A stretch of 64,000 nt of DNA from Zoogloea oleivorans (GTDB lineage: Bacteria; Pseudomonadota; Gammaproteobacteria; Burkholderiales; Rhodocyclaceae). Shown here in pieces: positions 51,660 to 59,896 of the stretch (within the stretch, counting starts at the first letter, position 1; the number at the start of each line of letters is the position of its first letter). The translations under genes and the position numbers were made by a program. Under the pieces are notes generated by a model, which worked only from the letters and a program-made list of their open reading frames with translations, was not told the DNA's origin and searched no databases. The DNA is taken from contig NZ_SDKK01000006.1 in the NCBI RefSeq assembly GCF_008107625.1, positions 189,518 through 253,517 of the forward strand. The letters run 5' to 3'.

Positions 51660-51740
51660 TTACGACGCGCGCTTACCTACGCTAACTACGCGTACTACGA
51701 CTACTACGTCGACAGGCAGGGCGAATGTGGAAAGGATCAT
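51660..51740 (-). CDS. Valine-rich leader peptide of the ilvBN attenuator (ivbL-like)
   Basis: A 26-codon ORF from ATG 51740 to TAA 51660. Nine residues are valine, eight of them in the segment VDVVVVVRVVSVG plus one earlier context Val, and it resembles the E. coli ivbL peptide core VVVVRVVVVVG. It is followed 32 bases later by a perfect terminator and then ilvB. Under valine shortage a ribosome stalling on the Val run should prevent terminator folding. Candidate antiterminator pairings: GGGTC (51655-51659) with GACCC (51626-51630), and GCGCGC (51667-51672) with GCGCGC in the terminator loop (51614-51619). No strong ribosome site precedes it. Too short for standard gene finding. Confidence 0.88.
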   Translation of the reverse strand: MILSTFALPVDVVVVVRVVSVGKRAS

Positions 51741-51766
51741 TGGGTCATCTACAAGACTAGCGGCGA

Positions 51767-51795
51767 ATTATTCTCACAAAGGCAGCAAAACACAA
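51767..51795 (-). promoter_or_regulatory. Candidate promoter of the ilvBN leader
   Basis: On the minus strand TTGTGT (51795-51790), a 17-base spacer and AATAAT (51772-51767). Transcription would start near 51760, about 20 bases before the leader peptide ATG, which suits an attenuation leader. Confidence 0.6.
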
Positions 51796-51845
51796 GCCCT
51801 ATTTTGCAGCGCACCACCCAACCAGGGCCGGGCCGGTGCAATCCG

Positions 51846-53519
51846 TCACGCAGAGGGCGGAGCGTCGCGCAGGACGCGGCGCAGGATCTTGCCGACATTG
51901 CTTTTGGGCAGATCATCGCGAAACTCGACGAAACGAGGCACCTTGTATCCGGTAAGGCCTTCCCGGCAGTGGGCGATAAGCGCCTCGGCAGTCAAGTTCG
52001 GATCCTTGCGCACCACGAAAATCTTCACCGCTTCGCCGGAATGTTCATCTGGAACCCCCAGTGCGGCCACCTCCAGCACCCCCGGATGGCTGGCCACCAC
52101 GTCTTCCACCTCATTCGGATACACGTTGAAGCCGGAGACCAAGATCATGTCCTTCTTGCGATCCACGATGCGCACGAAGCCTTCGCTGTCGATCGTGGCC
52201 ACATCGCCGGTGCGCAGAAAGCCGTCGTGGGTGAAGGCCCGCGCAGTGTCTTCCGGGCGCTTGTAGTAGCCCTTCATGACCTGGGGACCACGCACACAGA
52301 GTTCGCCGGGCATGCCGATTGCAACTTCATAGCCGTCGTCGTCACGCAGGCTGATTTCGGTGGACGAAATGGGCAGACCGATGGCGTGGTTGAACTCGGG
52401 GAGATCAAGGGGATTGATGCACACTGCCGGGGACGTCTCGGTCAGGCCGTAAGCTTCGGCCAGCGGCTTGCCCGTGACTTTCTTCCACTTGTCGGCCACC
52501 GCCTGCTGTACCGCCATTCCGCCGCCCAGGGCAACCTTGAGCGGTGAAAAATCCAGCTTTTCGAACTCCGGATTGTGAAGCAGCGCATTGAAGAGCGTGT
52601 TGACACCGGTAATCACGGTGAAGGGATACTTGCCCAGCTCCGCCACAAAACCGGGTATGTCCCGCGGATTGGTGATCAGCACATTGCTGGCGCCGATCTT
52701 GAAGAAGGTCAGGCAGTTCGCGGTCAGCGAGAAGATGTGATAAAGCGGCAAGGCGGTGATGATCACCTCTTCCCCTTCCCGCACATACGGACTGATCCAG
52801 GCGTGAGCCTGCTGCAGATTGGCCACGATGTTGCCGTGGGTGAGCATCGCCCCCTTGGCCACGCCGGTGGTGCCACCGGTGTATTGCAGATAGGCCAGGT
52901 CATCGTGGGTCAACGTAACCGGCCTCAAGGCATGGGCGGCCCCTCGCGCCAGCGCTTCCCGAAAGGTCACGTGCCCGGGCAGATCCCAGGCGGGCACCAT
53001 TTTCTTGATGTGCCGCACGACAAAATTGACCAGCAGGGACTTCGGAAAACCCAGCATGTCTCCAAGGCCGGTGACCACCACGTGGCGTACAGAAGTACGC
53101 GGCAGGACTTCCTGGAGCGTATGAGCGAAGTTTTCGACGATGACGATGGCCTCACAGCCGGCATCGCGGAGCTGGTGTTCCAGTTCACGGGCGGTGTAGA
53201 GGGGATTGACGTTTACGACCGTGTAGCCCGCCCGCAAAATCGCAAACATCGCGATGGGATACTGCAGGCAGTTGGGCATCATCAACGCAACGCAGGCACC
53301 CCTGGCGAGGCGCAGCTCGCCTTGCAGAAACCCGGCAAACTGGCGGGACAGAGCCTCCAGAGCCGTGTAGCTGACGGACTTGCCCATATTGATATAGGCA
53401 GTCTTTTCTCCGAATTTGCGGACGCTCGTGTCGAACAGATCGGCGAGAGACGAAAACTCGCTCACATCAATCTCGGCGGGCACGCCAGGGGGATAGCTTT
53501 TCAGCCAGATTTTGTTCAT
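51846..53519 (-). CDS. fadD: Long-chain fatty-acid-CoA ligase
   Basis: A 557-residue AMP-binding enzyme that activates fatty acids with ATP and CoA. The P-loop [41 protein letters not shown] and [20 protein letters not shown] mark the ANL superfamily, and length and order fit FadD. AAGGAG precedes the ATG. Monocistronic; 227 bases upstream separate it from the CBS gene. Confidence 0.9.
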   Translation of the reverse strand: MNKIWLKSYPPGVPAEIDVSEFSSLADLFDTSVRKFGEKTAYINMGKSVSYTALEALSRQFAGFLQGELRLARGACVALMMPNCLQYPIAMFAILRAGYTVVNVNPLYTARELEHQLRDAGCEAIVIVENFAHTLQEVLPRTSVRHVVVTGLGDMLGFPKSLLVNFVVRHIKKMVPAWDLPGHVTFREALARGAAHALRPVTLTHDDLAYLQYTGGTTGVAKGAMLTHGNIVANLQQAHAWISPYVREGEEVIITALPLYHIFSLTANCLTFFKIGASNVLITNPRDIPGFVAELGKYPFTVITGVNTLFNALLHNPEFEKLDFSPLKVALGGGMAVQQAVADKWKKVTGKPLAEAYGLTETSPAVCINPLDLPEFNHAIGLPISSTEISLRDDDGYEVAIGMPGELCVRGPQVMKGYYKRPEDTARAFTHDGFLRTGDVATIDSEGFVRIVDRKKDMILVSGFNVYPNEVEDVVASHPGVLEVAALGVPDEHSGEAVKIFVVRKDPNLTAEALIAHCREGLTGYKVPRFVEFRDDLPKSNVGKILRRVLRDAPPSA

Positions 53520-53746
53520 TTTTGTCTCCTTCGTCGTTGGTTGTTACGGCCCACCGGCGGACAGACCACAGCGCGGCTGCACCCTGCCCTGCCGGGAACC
53601 CGCCCTCCCGAGGCGGCCCGATACCGTGAGGTGTCGGCTCCAACGTACTTTCTGACTGGCGTTTTGCACGCCTTATAGTGTCAGGCCGCTCCGCCCCCTG
53701 CGCGAAACGGCCTGTTTGCAGCTTGTTCTACAGATACGACTTCCGC

Positions 53747-54196
53747 TCAGGCCTGCTCTTCTTCAGCCGGCCAGTTGCGGATGTAATTCTTCAGCATGCG
53801 ATTCTCGAAACTTTGCTCTTCCAGCACGGCCTTGGCCACGTCATGGAAGGAAACCACCCCCATCAGCGTGGTGTCATCCATCACCGGCAGATAACGCTGG
53901 TGATGCTCGACCATCTGGCGACGCAGCTCGTCCATGTCCATGTTGAGCGCAGCTACTACCGGATCCTTGAGCATCGCCTCGGACACCGGCAGCGATTGCC
54001 AGTCAGCGCCGGCCTTCTGGGTCGCCATGAGCACTTCCCGGAAGGTCAGCAGACCCGCCATGCGGCCCTTGTCGAACACCACCAGAGAACCCACGTCCTG
54101 CTCTGTCATGACGGCAACGGCCTCGACGAGCGTCTTGTTGGAAGCAACCGTAAACAGGACCTTGCCCTTGATCGCGAGAATTTCACTGACCAGCAT
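53747..54196 (-). CDS. Protein with a pair of CBS domains
   Basis: A 149-residue stand-alone CBS pair (about 1-60 and 70-135): LVSEILAIKG..TVASNKTLVEAVAVMTEQDVGSLVVFDKGRMAGLLTFREVL and PVSEAMLKDPVVAALNMDMDELRRQMVEHHQRYLPVMDDTTLMGVVSFHDVAKAVL. Such Bateman modules sense adenine nucleotides; the partner is unknown. Confidence 0.9.
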   Translation of the reverse strand: MLVSEILAIKGKVLFTVASNKTLVEAVAVMTEQDVGSLVVFDKGRMAGLLTFREVLMATQKAGADWQSLPVSEAMLKDPVVAALNMDMDELRRQMVEHHQRYLPVMDDTTLMGVVSFHDVAKAVLEEQSFENRMLKNYIRNWPAEEEQA

Positions 54197-54348
54197 TTTG
54201 TTTTCCTCGTGGTGGCGTCAATGCGCCTGAATCAATACCGCTCAAGATGGTATTCGATTGCGGCCCCAGCGCAAAGCTTGCCCGAATAAGGGCTTACCCC
54301 AGTACGGGCGTTCTCCGCAAACAGGCGGCAAGGCGACGCCGGTAACGC

Positions 54349-54672
54349 TCAGCGCTCGAGGAGCTTGAGCTTGTCCTTGACGCCACGCCAGTCGTCCGCA
54401 TCGGCAGGCGGCTCCTTGCGTTCAACGATCGGCGTCCACTTGGCGGACAGCTCGGCGTTGAGCGCGATGAAAGCCTGCTGATCGGCAGGCACATCATCTT
54501 CGGCAAAGATCGCCTCGGCGGGACATTCAGCCACGCACAGGGTGCAATCGATACATTCATCCGGATCGATGACCAGGAAGTTGGGCCCCTCGCGGAAGCA
54601 ATCCACCGGACACACATCAACGCAGTCGGTGTATTTACAGCGGATACAGTTTTCGGTGACGACGTAAGTCAT
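54349..54672 (-). CDS. fdxA: Ferredoxin, [3Fe-4S][4Fe-4S] type
   Basis: A 107-residue seven-iron ferredoxin. The N-terminal half carries [17 protein letters not shown], the second cluster motif is [12 protein letters not shown], and the C-terminal extension ([21 protein letters not shown]) is typical of FdxA. AGGAG precedes the ATG at 54672; a TATATT at 54760-54755 may be its -10 element. Confidence 0.95.
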   Translation of the reverse strand: MTYVVTENCIRCKYTDCVDVCPVDCFREGPNFLVIDPDECIDCTLCVAECPAEAIFAEDDVPADQQAFIALNAELSAKWTPIVERKEPPADADDWRGVKDKLKLLER

Positions 54673-55022
54673 TGGGGCGCTCCTGTTATGGACGGCGTTT
54701 TTTAGCCCGTGAAGGACCAGCAACGACGACTTGTATGAAATGTTGAGGGGCGGAAATATACTCCATTCGTCCGCTTCCAAAGCGCACCGGCAACTGACCG
54801 CCCATAAACGAGACAGTTCTGGCGGCAGATCGTTCCGAAGTGTGCCACAGCCATCACGGATCATTTTCCCCTGCGAGAAAAGCGCTTTTCTTGACGGAGA
54901 ATATTCGCTAGCATCCATGCACCTTCATATCGTTGCACGGGTTACGCGACTTCGGCCAACCCGGAAGCGTCCTCCCTCCCCGGCAATACCTACAAATCTC
55001 TCCCTTGAATGCGTGAGGAAAC
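54673..55022. other. 350-base intergenic region between divergent fdxA and trxA
   Basis: No gene is supported here. It holds a candidate -10 for fdxA (minus-strand TATATT at 54755-54760). On the trxA side there is a perfect 16-base palindrome AGAAAAGCGCTTTTCT (54876-54891) abutting TTGACG (54891-54896), a possible -35; no good -10 was found for it. Confidence 0.5.
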
Positions 55023-55349
55023 ATGAGCGAACATATCCATTACGTCACCGACGCAAGCTTCGAAGCTGAAGTCCTGCAGTCCCCGACTCCGGTTCTGGTT
55101 GATTACTGGGCTGAGTGGTGCGGTCCGTGCAAAATGATTGCGCCGATCCTCGACGAAGTGGCGAAGGAATATAACGGCAAGCTGAAAGTCGCCAAGCTGA
55201 ACATCGACGAAAACCAGGAAACCCCGGCCAAGTACGGCATCCGCGGTATCCCGACCCTGATGCTGTTCAAGGGCGGCAATATTGAGGCCACCAAGGTCGG
55301 CGCCCTGTCCAAGTCCCAACTGGCCGCGTTCATTGACAGCCACCTGTAA
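55023..55349 (+). CDS. trxA: Thioredoxin 1
   Basis: A 108-residue cytoplasmic dithiol reductant with the active site [14 protein letters not shown], the cis-Pro in [12 protein letters not shown] and normal length. Followed by rho, a common proteobacterial order. Confidence 0.97.
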   Translation: MSEHIHYVTDASFEAEVLQSPTPVLVDYWAEWCGPCKMIAPILDEVAKEYNGKLKVAKLNIDENQETPAKYGIRGIPTLMLFKGGNIEATKVGALSKSQLAAFIDSHL

Positions 55350-55378
55350 TCTGGATATATTCAGAAAAGCAAGTCATT

Positions 55379-55422
55379 GATGGCGCCTTCGGGGTGATCC
55401 AACCGGTAACCCCGGCGCCATC
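55379..55422 (+). other. Large hairpin in the trxA-rho intergenic region
   Basis: GATGGCGCC (55379-55387) pairs with GGCGCCATC (55414-55422), and inside it GGGGT (55391-55395) with ACCCC (55409-55413). It is not followed by a T-run, so it is not a plain terminator; it may protect the trxA mRNA end or act in the rho leader. Confidence 0.65.
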
Positions 55423-55479
55423 GTACAGTCCGAGCACTTTTGCTGCTGTACCTGCTGTAGCGAATCCGCTGTAGTTCAG

Positions 55480-55519
55480 ATTCTCCACACTCTCTCTCCT
55501 CTTCCCCCCGCTGCCTGCC
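55480..55519 (+). promoter_or_regulatory. Pyrimidine-rich, G-poor leader directly before rho
   Basis: The 40 bases before the rho ATG are almost purely C and T with very few G (for example CTCTCTCCTCTTCCCCCC). This is the composition of a Rho-utilisation site, and no Shine-Dalgarno sequence is present. It is a candidate site for autogenous control of rho. Confidence 0.5.
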
Positions 55520-56779
55520 ATGCAACTCTCGGAGCTCAAGTCTCTCCACGTCGGCCAATTGCTCGAAATGGCGATCGCCAACGAAATCGAAGGCGCCAAC
55601 CGCCTGCGCAAGCAGGAACTGGTTTTTGCGCTACTGAAAAACCGTGCCAAAAAAGGCGAGCCGATTTACGGCGACGGCGTGATGGAGGTACTGCCTGACG
55701 GCTTTGGCTTCTTGCGCTCCCCGGAAGCCTCCTACCTGGCGGGAACGGACGACATTTACGTATCGCCGAGCCAGATTCGTCGCTTCAATCTGCACACGGG
55801 CGACTCGGTCGAGGGAGAAATTCGCACCCCGAAGGACGGAGAACGCTACTTTGCGCTGGTGAAGGTGGACAAGGTCAACTTCGAGCCACCTGAAGCCTCG
55901 AAGCACAAGATCCTGTTCGAAAACCTGACCCCGCTGCACCCCAACGAGGTCATGAAGCTGGAGCGTGACATCCGTGGCGAGGAAAACATCACCTCCCGCG
56001 TGATCGACATGATCGCGCCCATCGGCAAGGGCCAGCGCGGCCTGCTGGTGGCGCCGCCCAAGAGCGGCAAGACGGTGATGCTCCAGCACATTGCCCACTC
56101 GATCACCTCCAATCACCCGGACATCGTGGTCATTGTGCTGCTGATCGACGAGCGTCCCGAAGAAGTGACCGAAATGCAGCGCTCGGTGAAAGGCGAAGTC
56201 GTCGCCTCCACCTTCGACGAGCCGGCAATCCGTCACGTCCAGGTCGCCGAGATGGTCATCGAAAAAGCCAAGCGGCTGGTCGAGCACAAGAAGGATGTAG
56301 TCATCCTGCTGGACTCCCTGACCCGCCTGGCGCGCGCCTACAACACCGTCGTACCGGCCTCCGGCAAGGTGCTCACCGGCGGTGTGGATGCCAACGCCCT
56401 GCAAAAGCCCAAACGCTTCTTCGGTGCGGCCCGCAACATCGAGGAAGGTGGCTCCCTGACGATCATCGCCTCCGCCCTGATCGATACCGGCAGCCGCATG
56501 GACGATGTGATCTACGAAGAGTTCAAGGGTACCGGCAACATGGAAATCCACCTGGATCGGCGCATGGCTGAAAAGCGCGTCTATCCGGCGATCAACGTGA
56601 ACCGTTCGGGCACCCGCCGCGAAGAACTGCTGCTGAAGTCCGACGTACTGCAAAAAGTCTGGGTGCTGCGCAAGCTCCTTTACGGCATGGACGACATCGA
56701 TGCGATGGAATTCCTGCTCGACAAGATCAAGGCGACCAAGAGCAATGGCGAATTTTTCGACGCCATGCGTCGCGGTTAA
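55520..56779 (+). CDS. rho: Transcription termination factor Rho
   Basis: A 419-residue hexameric RNA-dependent ATPase. The N-terminal RNA-binding part includes [29 protein letters not shown]; the ATPase core has the P-loop [28 protein letters not shown] (Walker B) and the Q/R-loop region [22 protein letters not shown]. The start [11 protein letters not shown] is the usual betaproteobacterial N-terminus. Normal length without an inserted domain. Confidence 0.98.
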   Translation: MQLSELKSLHVGQLLEMAIANEIEGANRLRKQELVFALLKNRAKKGEPIYGDGVMEVLPDGFGFLRSPEASYLAGTDDIYVSPSQIRRFNLHTGDSVEGEIRTPKDGERYFALVKVDKVNFEPPEASKHKILFENLTPLHPNEVMKLERDIRGEENITSRVIDMIAPIGKGQRGLLVAPPKSGKTVMLQHIAHSITSNHPDIVVIVLLIDERPEEVTEMQRSVKGEVVASTFDEPAIRHVQVAEMVIEKAKRLVEHKKDVVILLDSLTRLARAYNTVVPASGKVLTGGVDANALQKPKRFFGAARNIEEGGSLTIIASALIDTGSRMDDVIYEEFKGTGNMEIHLDRRMAEKRVYPAINVNRSGTRREELLLKSDVLQKVWVLRKLLYGMDDIDAMEFLLDKIKATKSNGEFFDAMRRG

Positions 56780-56864
56780 GCCCTGCTCTTCCCCTGATCA
56801 GACACCACGCCTCAGAAAGCGCTAGCCGAGACCCTCCGCTGCAATTACAATTCGCGCCTCGTGT

Positions 56865-56949
56865 GCGGACGTGGCGGAATTGGTAGACGCACCAGATTTA
56901 GGTTCTGGCGCCGCAAGGCGTGGGGGTTCGAGTCCCTTTGTCCGCACCA
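56865..56949 (+). tRNA. tRNA-Leu (anticodon UAG)
   Basis: An 85-base class II tRNA with acceptor stem GCGGACG / TGTCCGC, anticodon stem CCAGA-TTTAGGT-TCTGG giving anticodon TAG, an extra variable stem (GCCGCAAGGC region), T-loop GGTTCGAGTCC and encoded CCA. A TACAAT at 56846-56851 is the likely -10 element. Confidence 0.97.
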
Positions 56950-56957
56950 CAAAAACA

Positions 56958-56990
56958 GGCACTTGGCGTATTACCGGCCAAGTGCCTTTC
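56958..56990. terminator. Terminator downstream of tRNA-Leu, also usable by fccB
   Basis: GGCACTTGGC (56958-56967) pairs with GCCAAGTGCC (56977-56986). TTTCTTG follows on the plus strand and GTTTTTG on the minus strand, so it can serve the tRNA and the convergent fccB. Confidence 0.87.
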
Positions 56991-57029
56991 TTGTTCACCC
57001 GCGCCTGATCGGGGGCACTCCCCGGCTCA

Positions 57030-58307
57030 TCAAACGAGCATGTCGGCCCAGATGTTCCGGGCCCACGACAGCGCGTATCGCCCCTCCATCTCGTTGGCTG
57101 CCGCCGATACGCCGCCAGCACCACTCACCGGCAGCACCGTCTTCTTTGCCGCATCGTACTGATGCACCGACGCAACGTGGATAACGTTCTTCACGTCGAC
57201 GAAGCTGTAGCAGGTGTTCATCACCACTGGATTCGGATTCGGCGCCTCGCCGGCCAGAAGATTGAGGATGGCCGCCGCCGTGACCTTGGCGTGCTGGTTG
57301 GCCATGTGACCGGACTTGGGCATGGTCGGCGCCGGGAAGATCGCATCGCCAATCACATGCACACCCGGCGTGTTCACCGACTCGAAACTCAGCCAGTCGA
57401 TATCCACCCAGCGCTTGTTGATCAGTTTGAGGCCCGACTTCGCCGCAATGTCGCCGGCGCGCTGGGGCGGCACCACGTTGAGCACGTCGGCCCTGACCTT
57501 GTCGAACTCCAGGATCGCCGTGCGGCTGGCCGCATCCACCTCGCGCAGTTCGCTGCCGGGGCGGTATTCCAGGATGCCCTTGTATCTCTCGAAAGCCTGG
57601 GTGAATAGCGCCTTCTTGGAGGTGATTTCCTCGTTGGCATCGAGCACCAGCACCTTCGACTTCGGCTTGGCCTTCTGCAGGTAATTGGCGACCAGGCAAG
57701 CCCGCTCGTAGGGGCCCGGCGGGCAGCGGTAAGGGGCCCGGGGGATGGTCAAGGCATACACGCCGCCGTCGCGCATGTCTTCGAGCTGCTTGCGCAGGGC
57801 CACGGTCTGGGGGCCGGCCTTCCAGGCGTGGAGGATGCTGGTGCGGGCCGCCTCGCTCTCAAGGCCCGGCACCTCGTCGAACAAGAATTCGATGCCCGGC
57901 GACAGCACCAGCCGGTCATAAGAGAGCACCGCGCCCGACGCCAGCGTGAGCTTGCGCGCCCCGGCATCAATACTGGTCACGGTGTCCTGCAGCACCCTCA
58001 CGCCCCAATTGCGGGTCAGACCCTCGTAGCCCATGGTGATGTCGGCAATGGTCTTGTCACCACCGATCACCAGGTTGGAAATCGGGCAGGAGATGAACTG
58101 CGGATTGCGCTCGACGAGGGTCACGTCCACGCCCAGCTGGCTCCACATACGCAGGTATTTGGCCACCGTGGCGCCGCCAAAGCCACCTCCCACCACCACT
58201 ACATGCCCCCGTGGGCGGGCGCCCAGGGCACAGCCGGACAAACCGGGCAGCGCCACCGCGCCACCGGCAAGGGTCGCCGTCTTCAGAAAATCGCGTCGCG
58301 TCAGCAT
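57030..58307 (-). CDS. fccB: Flavocytochrome c sulfide dehydrogenase, flavoprotein subunit
   Basis: A 425-residue periplasmic FAD protein. A twin-arginine signal (RRDFLKTATLAGGAVALPG) starts it, the FAD-binding VVVVGGGFGGATVAKYLR follows, and the likely redox cysteines are in FISCPISNLVIGG and NTCYSFVDV. These features match FccB/SoxF, which oxidises sulfide and passes electrons to the cytochrome subunit encoded upstream. The pair FccA-FccB is separated by 13 bases. Confidence 0.88.
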   Translation of the reverse strand: MLTRRDFLKTATLAGGAVALPGLSGCALGARPRGHVVVVGGGFGGATVAKYLRMWSQLGVDVTLVERNPQFISCPISNLVIGGDKTIADITMGYEGLTRNWGVRVLQDTVTSIDAGARKLTLASGAVLSYDRLVLSPGIEFLFDEVPGLESEAARTSILHAWKAGPQTVALRKQLEDMRDGGVYALTIPRAPYRCPPGPYERACLVANYLQKAKPKSKVLVLDANEEITSKKALFTQAFERYKGILEYRPGSELREVDAASRTAILEFDKVRADVLNVVPPQRAGDIAAKSGLKLINKRWVDIDWLSFESVNTPGVHVIGDAIFPAPTMPKSGHMANQHAKVTAAAILNLLAGEAPNPNPVVMNTCYSFVDVKNVIHVASVHQYDAAKKTVLPVSGAGGVSAAANEMEGRYALSWARNIWADMLV

Positions 58308-58320
58308 GATCCGTCCCCGC

Positions 58321-58635
58321 TCACTTCCGGGCGGCGAAGTACGCCGCGATCAGTTCGAGTTGTGCCTCGGTATAGCCCCTGGATATCTGGTGCATGATCG
58401 TCGCGGGCCTGGCACCGGAACGAAAATCCCTCAATTTCTGCATGAGCTGTGCCTTGTCGACACCGGCCAGCGCCTCAAAACCGGCACCCGGCACGGCACG
58501 ACCGTCGCTGCCATGACAACCGGTACAAGTCGCCGCCAGGTCGCGGGCCAGGTTCGGGTCGGCCTTTTGCTCGGCCTGCGCCAGGCCCAGCGTGCCCAGC
58601 AGGCACAGGGCGGCGGTCCATCGAAACAGCTGCAT
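58321..58635 (-). CDS. Class I cytochrome c, likely FccA-type partner
   Basis: A 104-residue exported monoheme cytochrome. Signal peptide ends near GLAQA-EQ; heme site CTGCH (about 37-41); a Met in PATIMHQISRGYTEAQ is the probable sixth ligand. It is half the length of the classical diheme FccA, so it is a monoheme partner like those of many sulfide dehydrogenases. First gene of the pair. Confidence 0.85.
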   Translation of the reverse strand: MQLFRWTAALCLLGTLGLAQAEQKADPNLARDLAATCTGCHGSDGRAVPGAGFEALAGVDKAQLMQKLRDFRSGARPATIMHQISRGYTEAQLELIAAYFAARK

Positions 58636-58725
58636 CGTCTCATCTCCTTGAATCCGCCAAAGCGGTCGGCAATCGGGGTATCAGGACATTGTTTCCCGGC
58701 ACCGGCCATACCCGCAAGCGGCTAT

Positions 58726-59739
58726 CTACGCGCCTCCGACCGCCACGTTCTCTTCCTGAAGCATTTCGCGCACCGTGTAGGTAGCCGGCCGGCCCGGATA
58801 GCGGCACTCGCCGACACGCCCCCCCGCGTCGCAGCCACTGAGCAGCGGACAAGCCTTGAACAGCTCCTCGGCCCAGTCGGCAAAGGCACGTACCTTGGGC
58901 GACAGGTGGCGATTCTGCGGATAAAGGACCGACATGGGTACCGGAGGCGGCCTCCAGGCCGGCAGGATCTCCTTCAGCTCCCCCGCCTCCAGATGCGGCA
59001 GCACCATGAAACGGGCCGGCTGGATCAGACCAAAGCCCTGCAAACCGCAGGCGTTGTAGGCATCGGAGTCGTTCACCGCCACCCGGCCGTTCATGCGTAC
59101 CGGCACGCTGACACCGTCCACCAGGAAGTCCCAGTCGAAGTTGCGGCCGCTGACACTGGAAAAGTAATGCACGGCATGGTGGTGCTGGAGTTCTTCCAGC
59201 GTCTTCGGCTCCCCGTAGCGTTCCAGGTAGGCCGGCGCGCCGCAGGTAACAAAGCTCAGCGTGCCGATGCGCCGCGCCACCAGGGTCGAATCCATCAGCT
59301 CGCCAGCGCGAATCACGCAATCCACCGCCTCCTGTACCAGATCGACCGGGCGGTCGCCCATGCCGATCACCAGCTCCACGTCCGGGTAGCGCTCGTGAAA
59401 CTCGCACAGGCGCGGGATCAGGATGCGCCGCCCGATGGGACTGGAGACGTCCACCCGCAGCCGCCCCTGGGGCCGCCGGGCGGCATCCTGGAAGGCCGCT
59501 TCGGTCTCCTCCAGATCATTCAGGATGCGTGCGCAGCGCTCGTAATAGGCTGCACCGTCGGGGGTCAGGCTGACGCTGCGGGTGGTGCGGTTGAGGAGCC
59601 GCGTCTTGAGCAAGCCCTCCAGCCCCTGGATCGTCGTCGTCACCGTTGCCCGAGGCAGGCCCAGGTTGTCCGCCGCCCGCGTAAAGCTGTTCGCCTCCAC
59701 CACCCCCATGAACACCTTCATGGCCTGAAACCTGTCCAT
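58726..59739 (-). CDS. LysR-family transcriptional regulator
   Basis: A 337-residue regulator with the N-terminal helix-turn-helix (MKVFMGVVEANSFTRAADNLGLPRATVTTTIQGLE) and a C-terminal effector domain. AGGAG precedes the ATG at 59739. The C-terminus is extended and Cys-containing (CPLLSGCDAGGRVGECRYPG). Divergent from the RND efflux operon, so it probably controls it, as MexT does for mexEF. The extended tail is unusual for the family. Confidence 0.9.
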   Translation of the reverse strand: MDRFQAMKVFMGVVEANSFTRAADNLGLPRATVTTTIQGLEGLLKTRLLNRTTRSVSLTPDGAAYYERCARILNDLEETEAAFQDAARRPQGRLRVDVSSPIGRRILIPRLCEFHERYPDVELVIGMGDRPVDLVQEAVDCVIRAGELMDSTLVARRIGTLSFVTCGAPAYLERYGEPKTLEELQHHHAVHYFSSVSGRNFDWDFLVDGVSVPVRMNGRVAVNDSDAYNACGLQGFGLIQPARFMVLPHLEAGELKEILPAWRPPPVPMSVLYPQNRHLSPKVRAFADWAEELFKACPLLSGCDAGGRVGECRYPGRPATYTVREMLQEENVAVGGA

Positions 59740-59784
59740 CTGCCCGTCTCCTGCTGCAGCCTCCGAACGGAAGCCCTGCGTCAA

Positions 59785-59814
59785 TTATTAGTTTATTACG
59801 AATAGTGAAGTCAA
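59785..59814 (-). promoter_or_regulatory. Candidate promoter of the LysR gene in an AT-rich divergent region
   Basis: On the minus strand TTGACT (59814-59809), an 18-base spacer and TAATAA (59790-59785). The whole divergent region is much richer in A and T than its surroundings, as expected for a LysR-controlled bidirectional promoter. Confidence 0.5.
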
Positions 59815-59896
59815 CTTTTATGTATTTATCCAACCAAACACAACAACCACAATGCAGTCATCCCCCAATCCCGCCCCCCTGAAAAACAGCGAGGAC

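Noticed and set aside
51585..52547. Plus-strand 320-codon ORF starting with a Tyr-rich stretch, which might look like a tyrosine leader
   Set aside because: The Tyr codons are the complement of the valine codons of the ilvBN leader; the frame then runs antisense through fadD without stopping, and the terminator T-run is on the minus strand.
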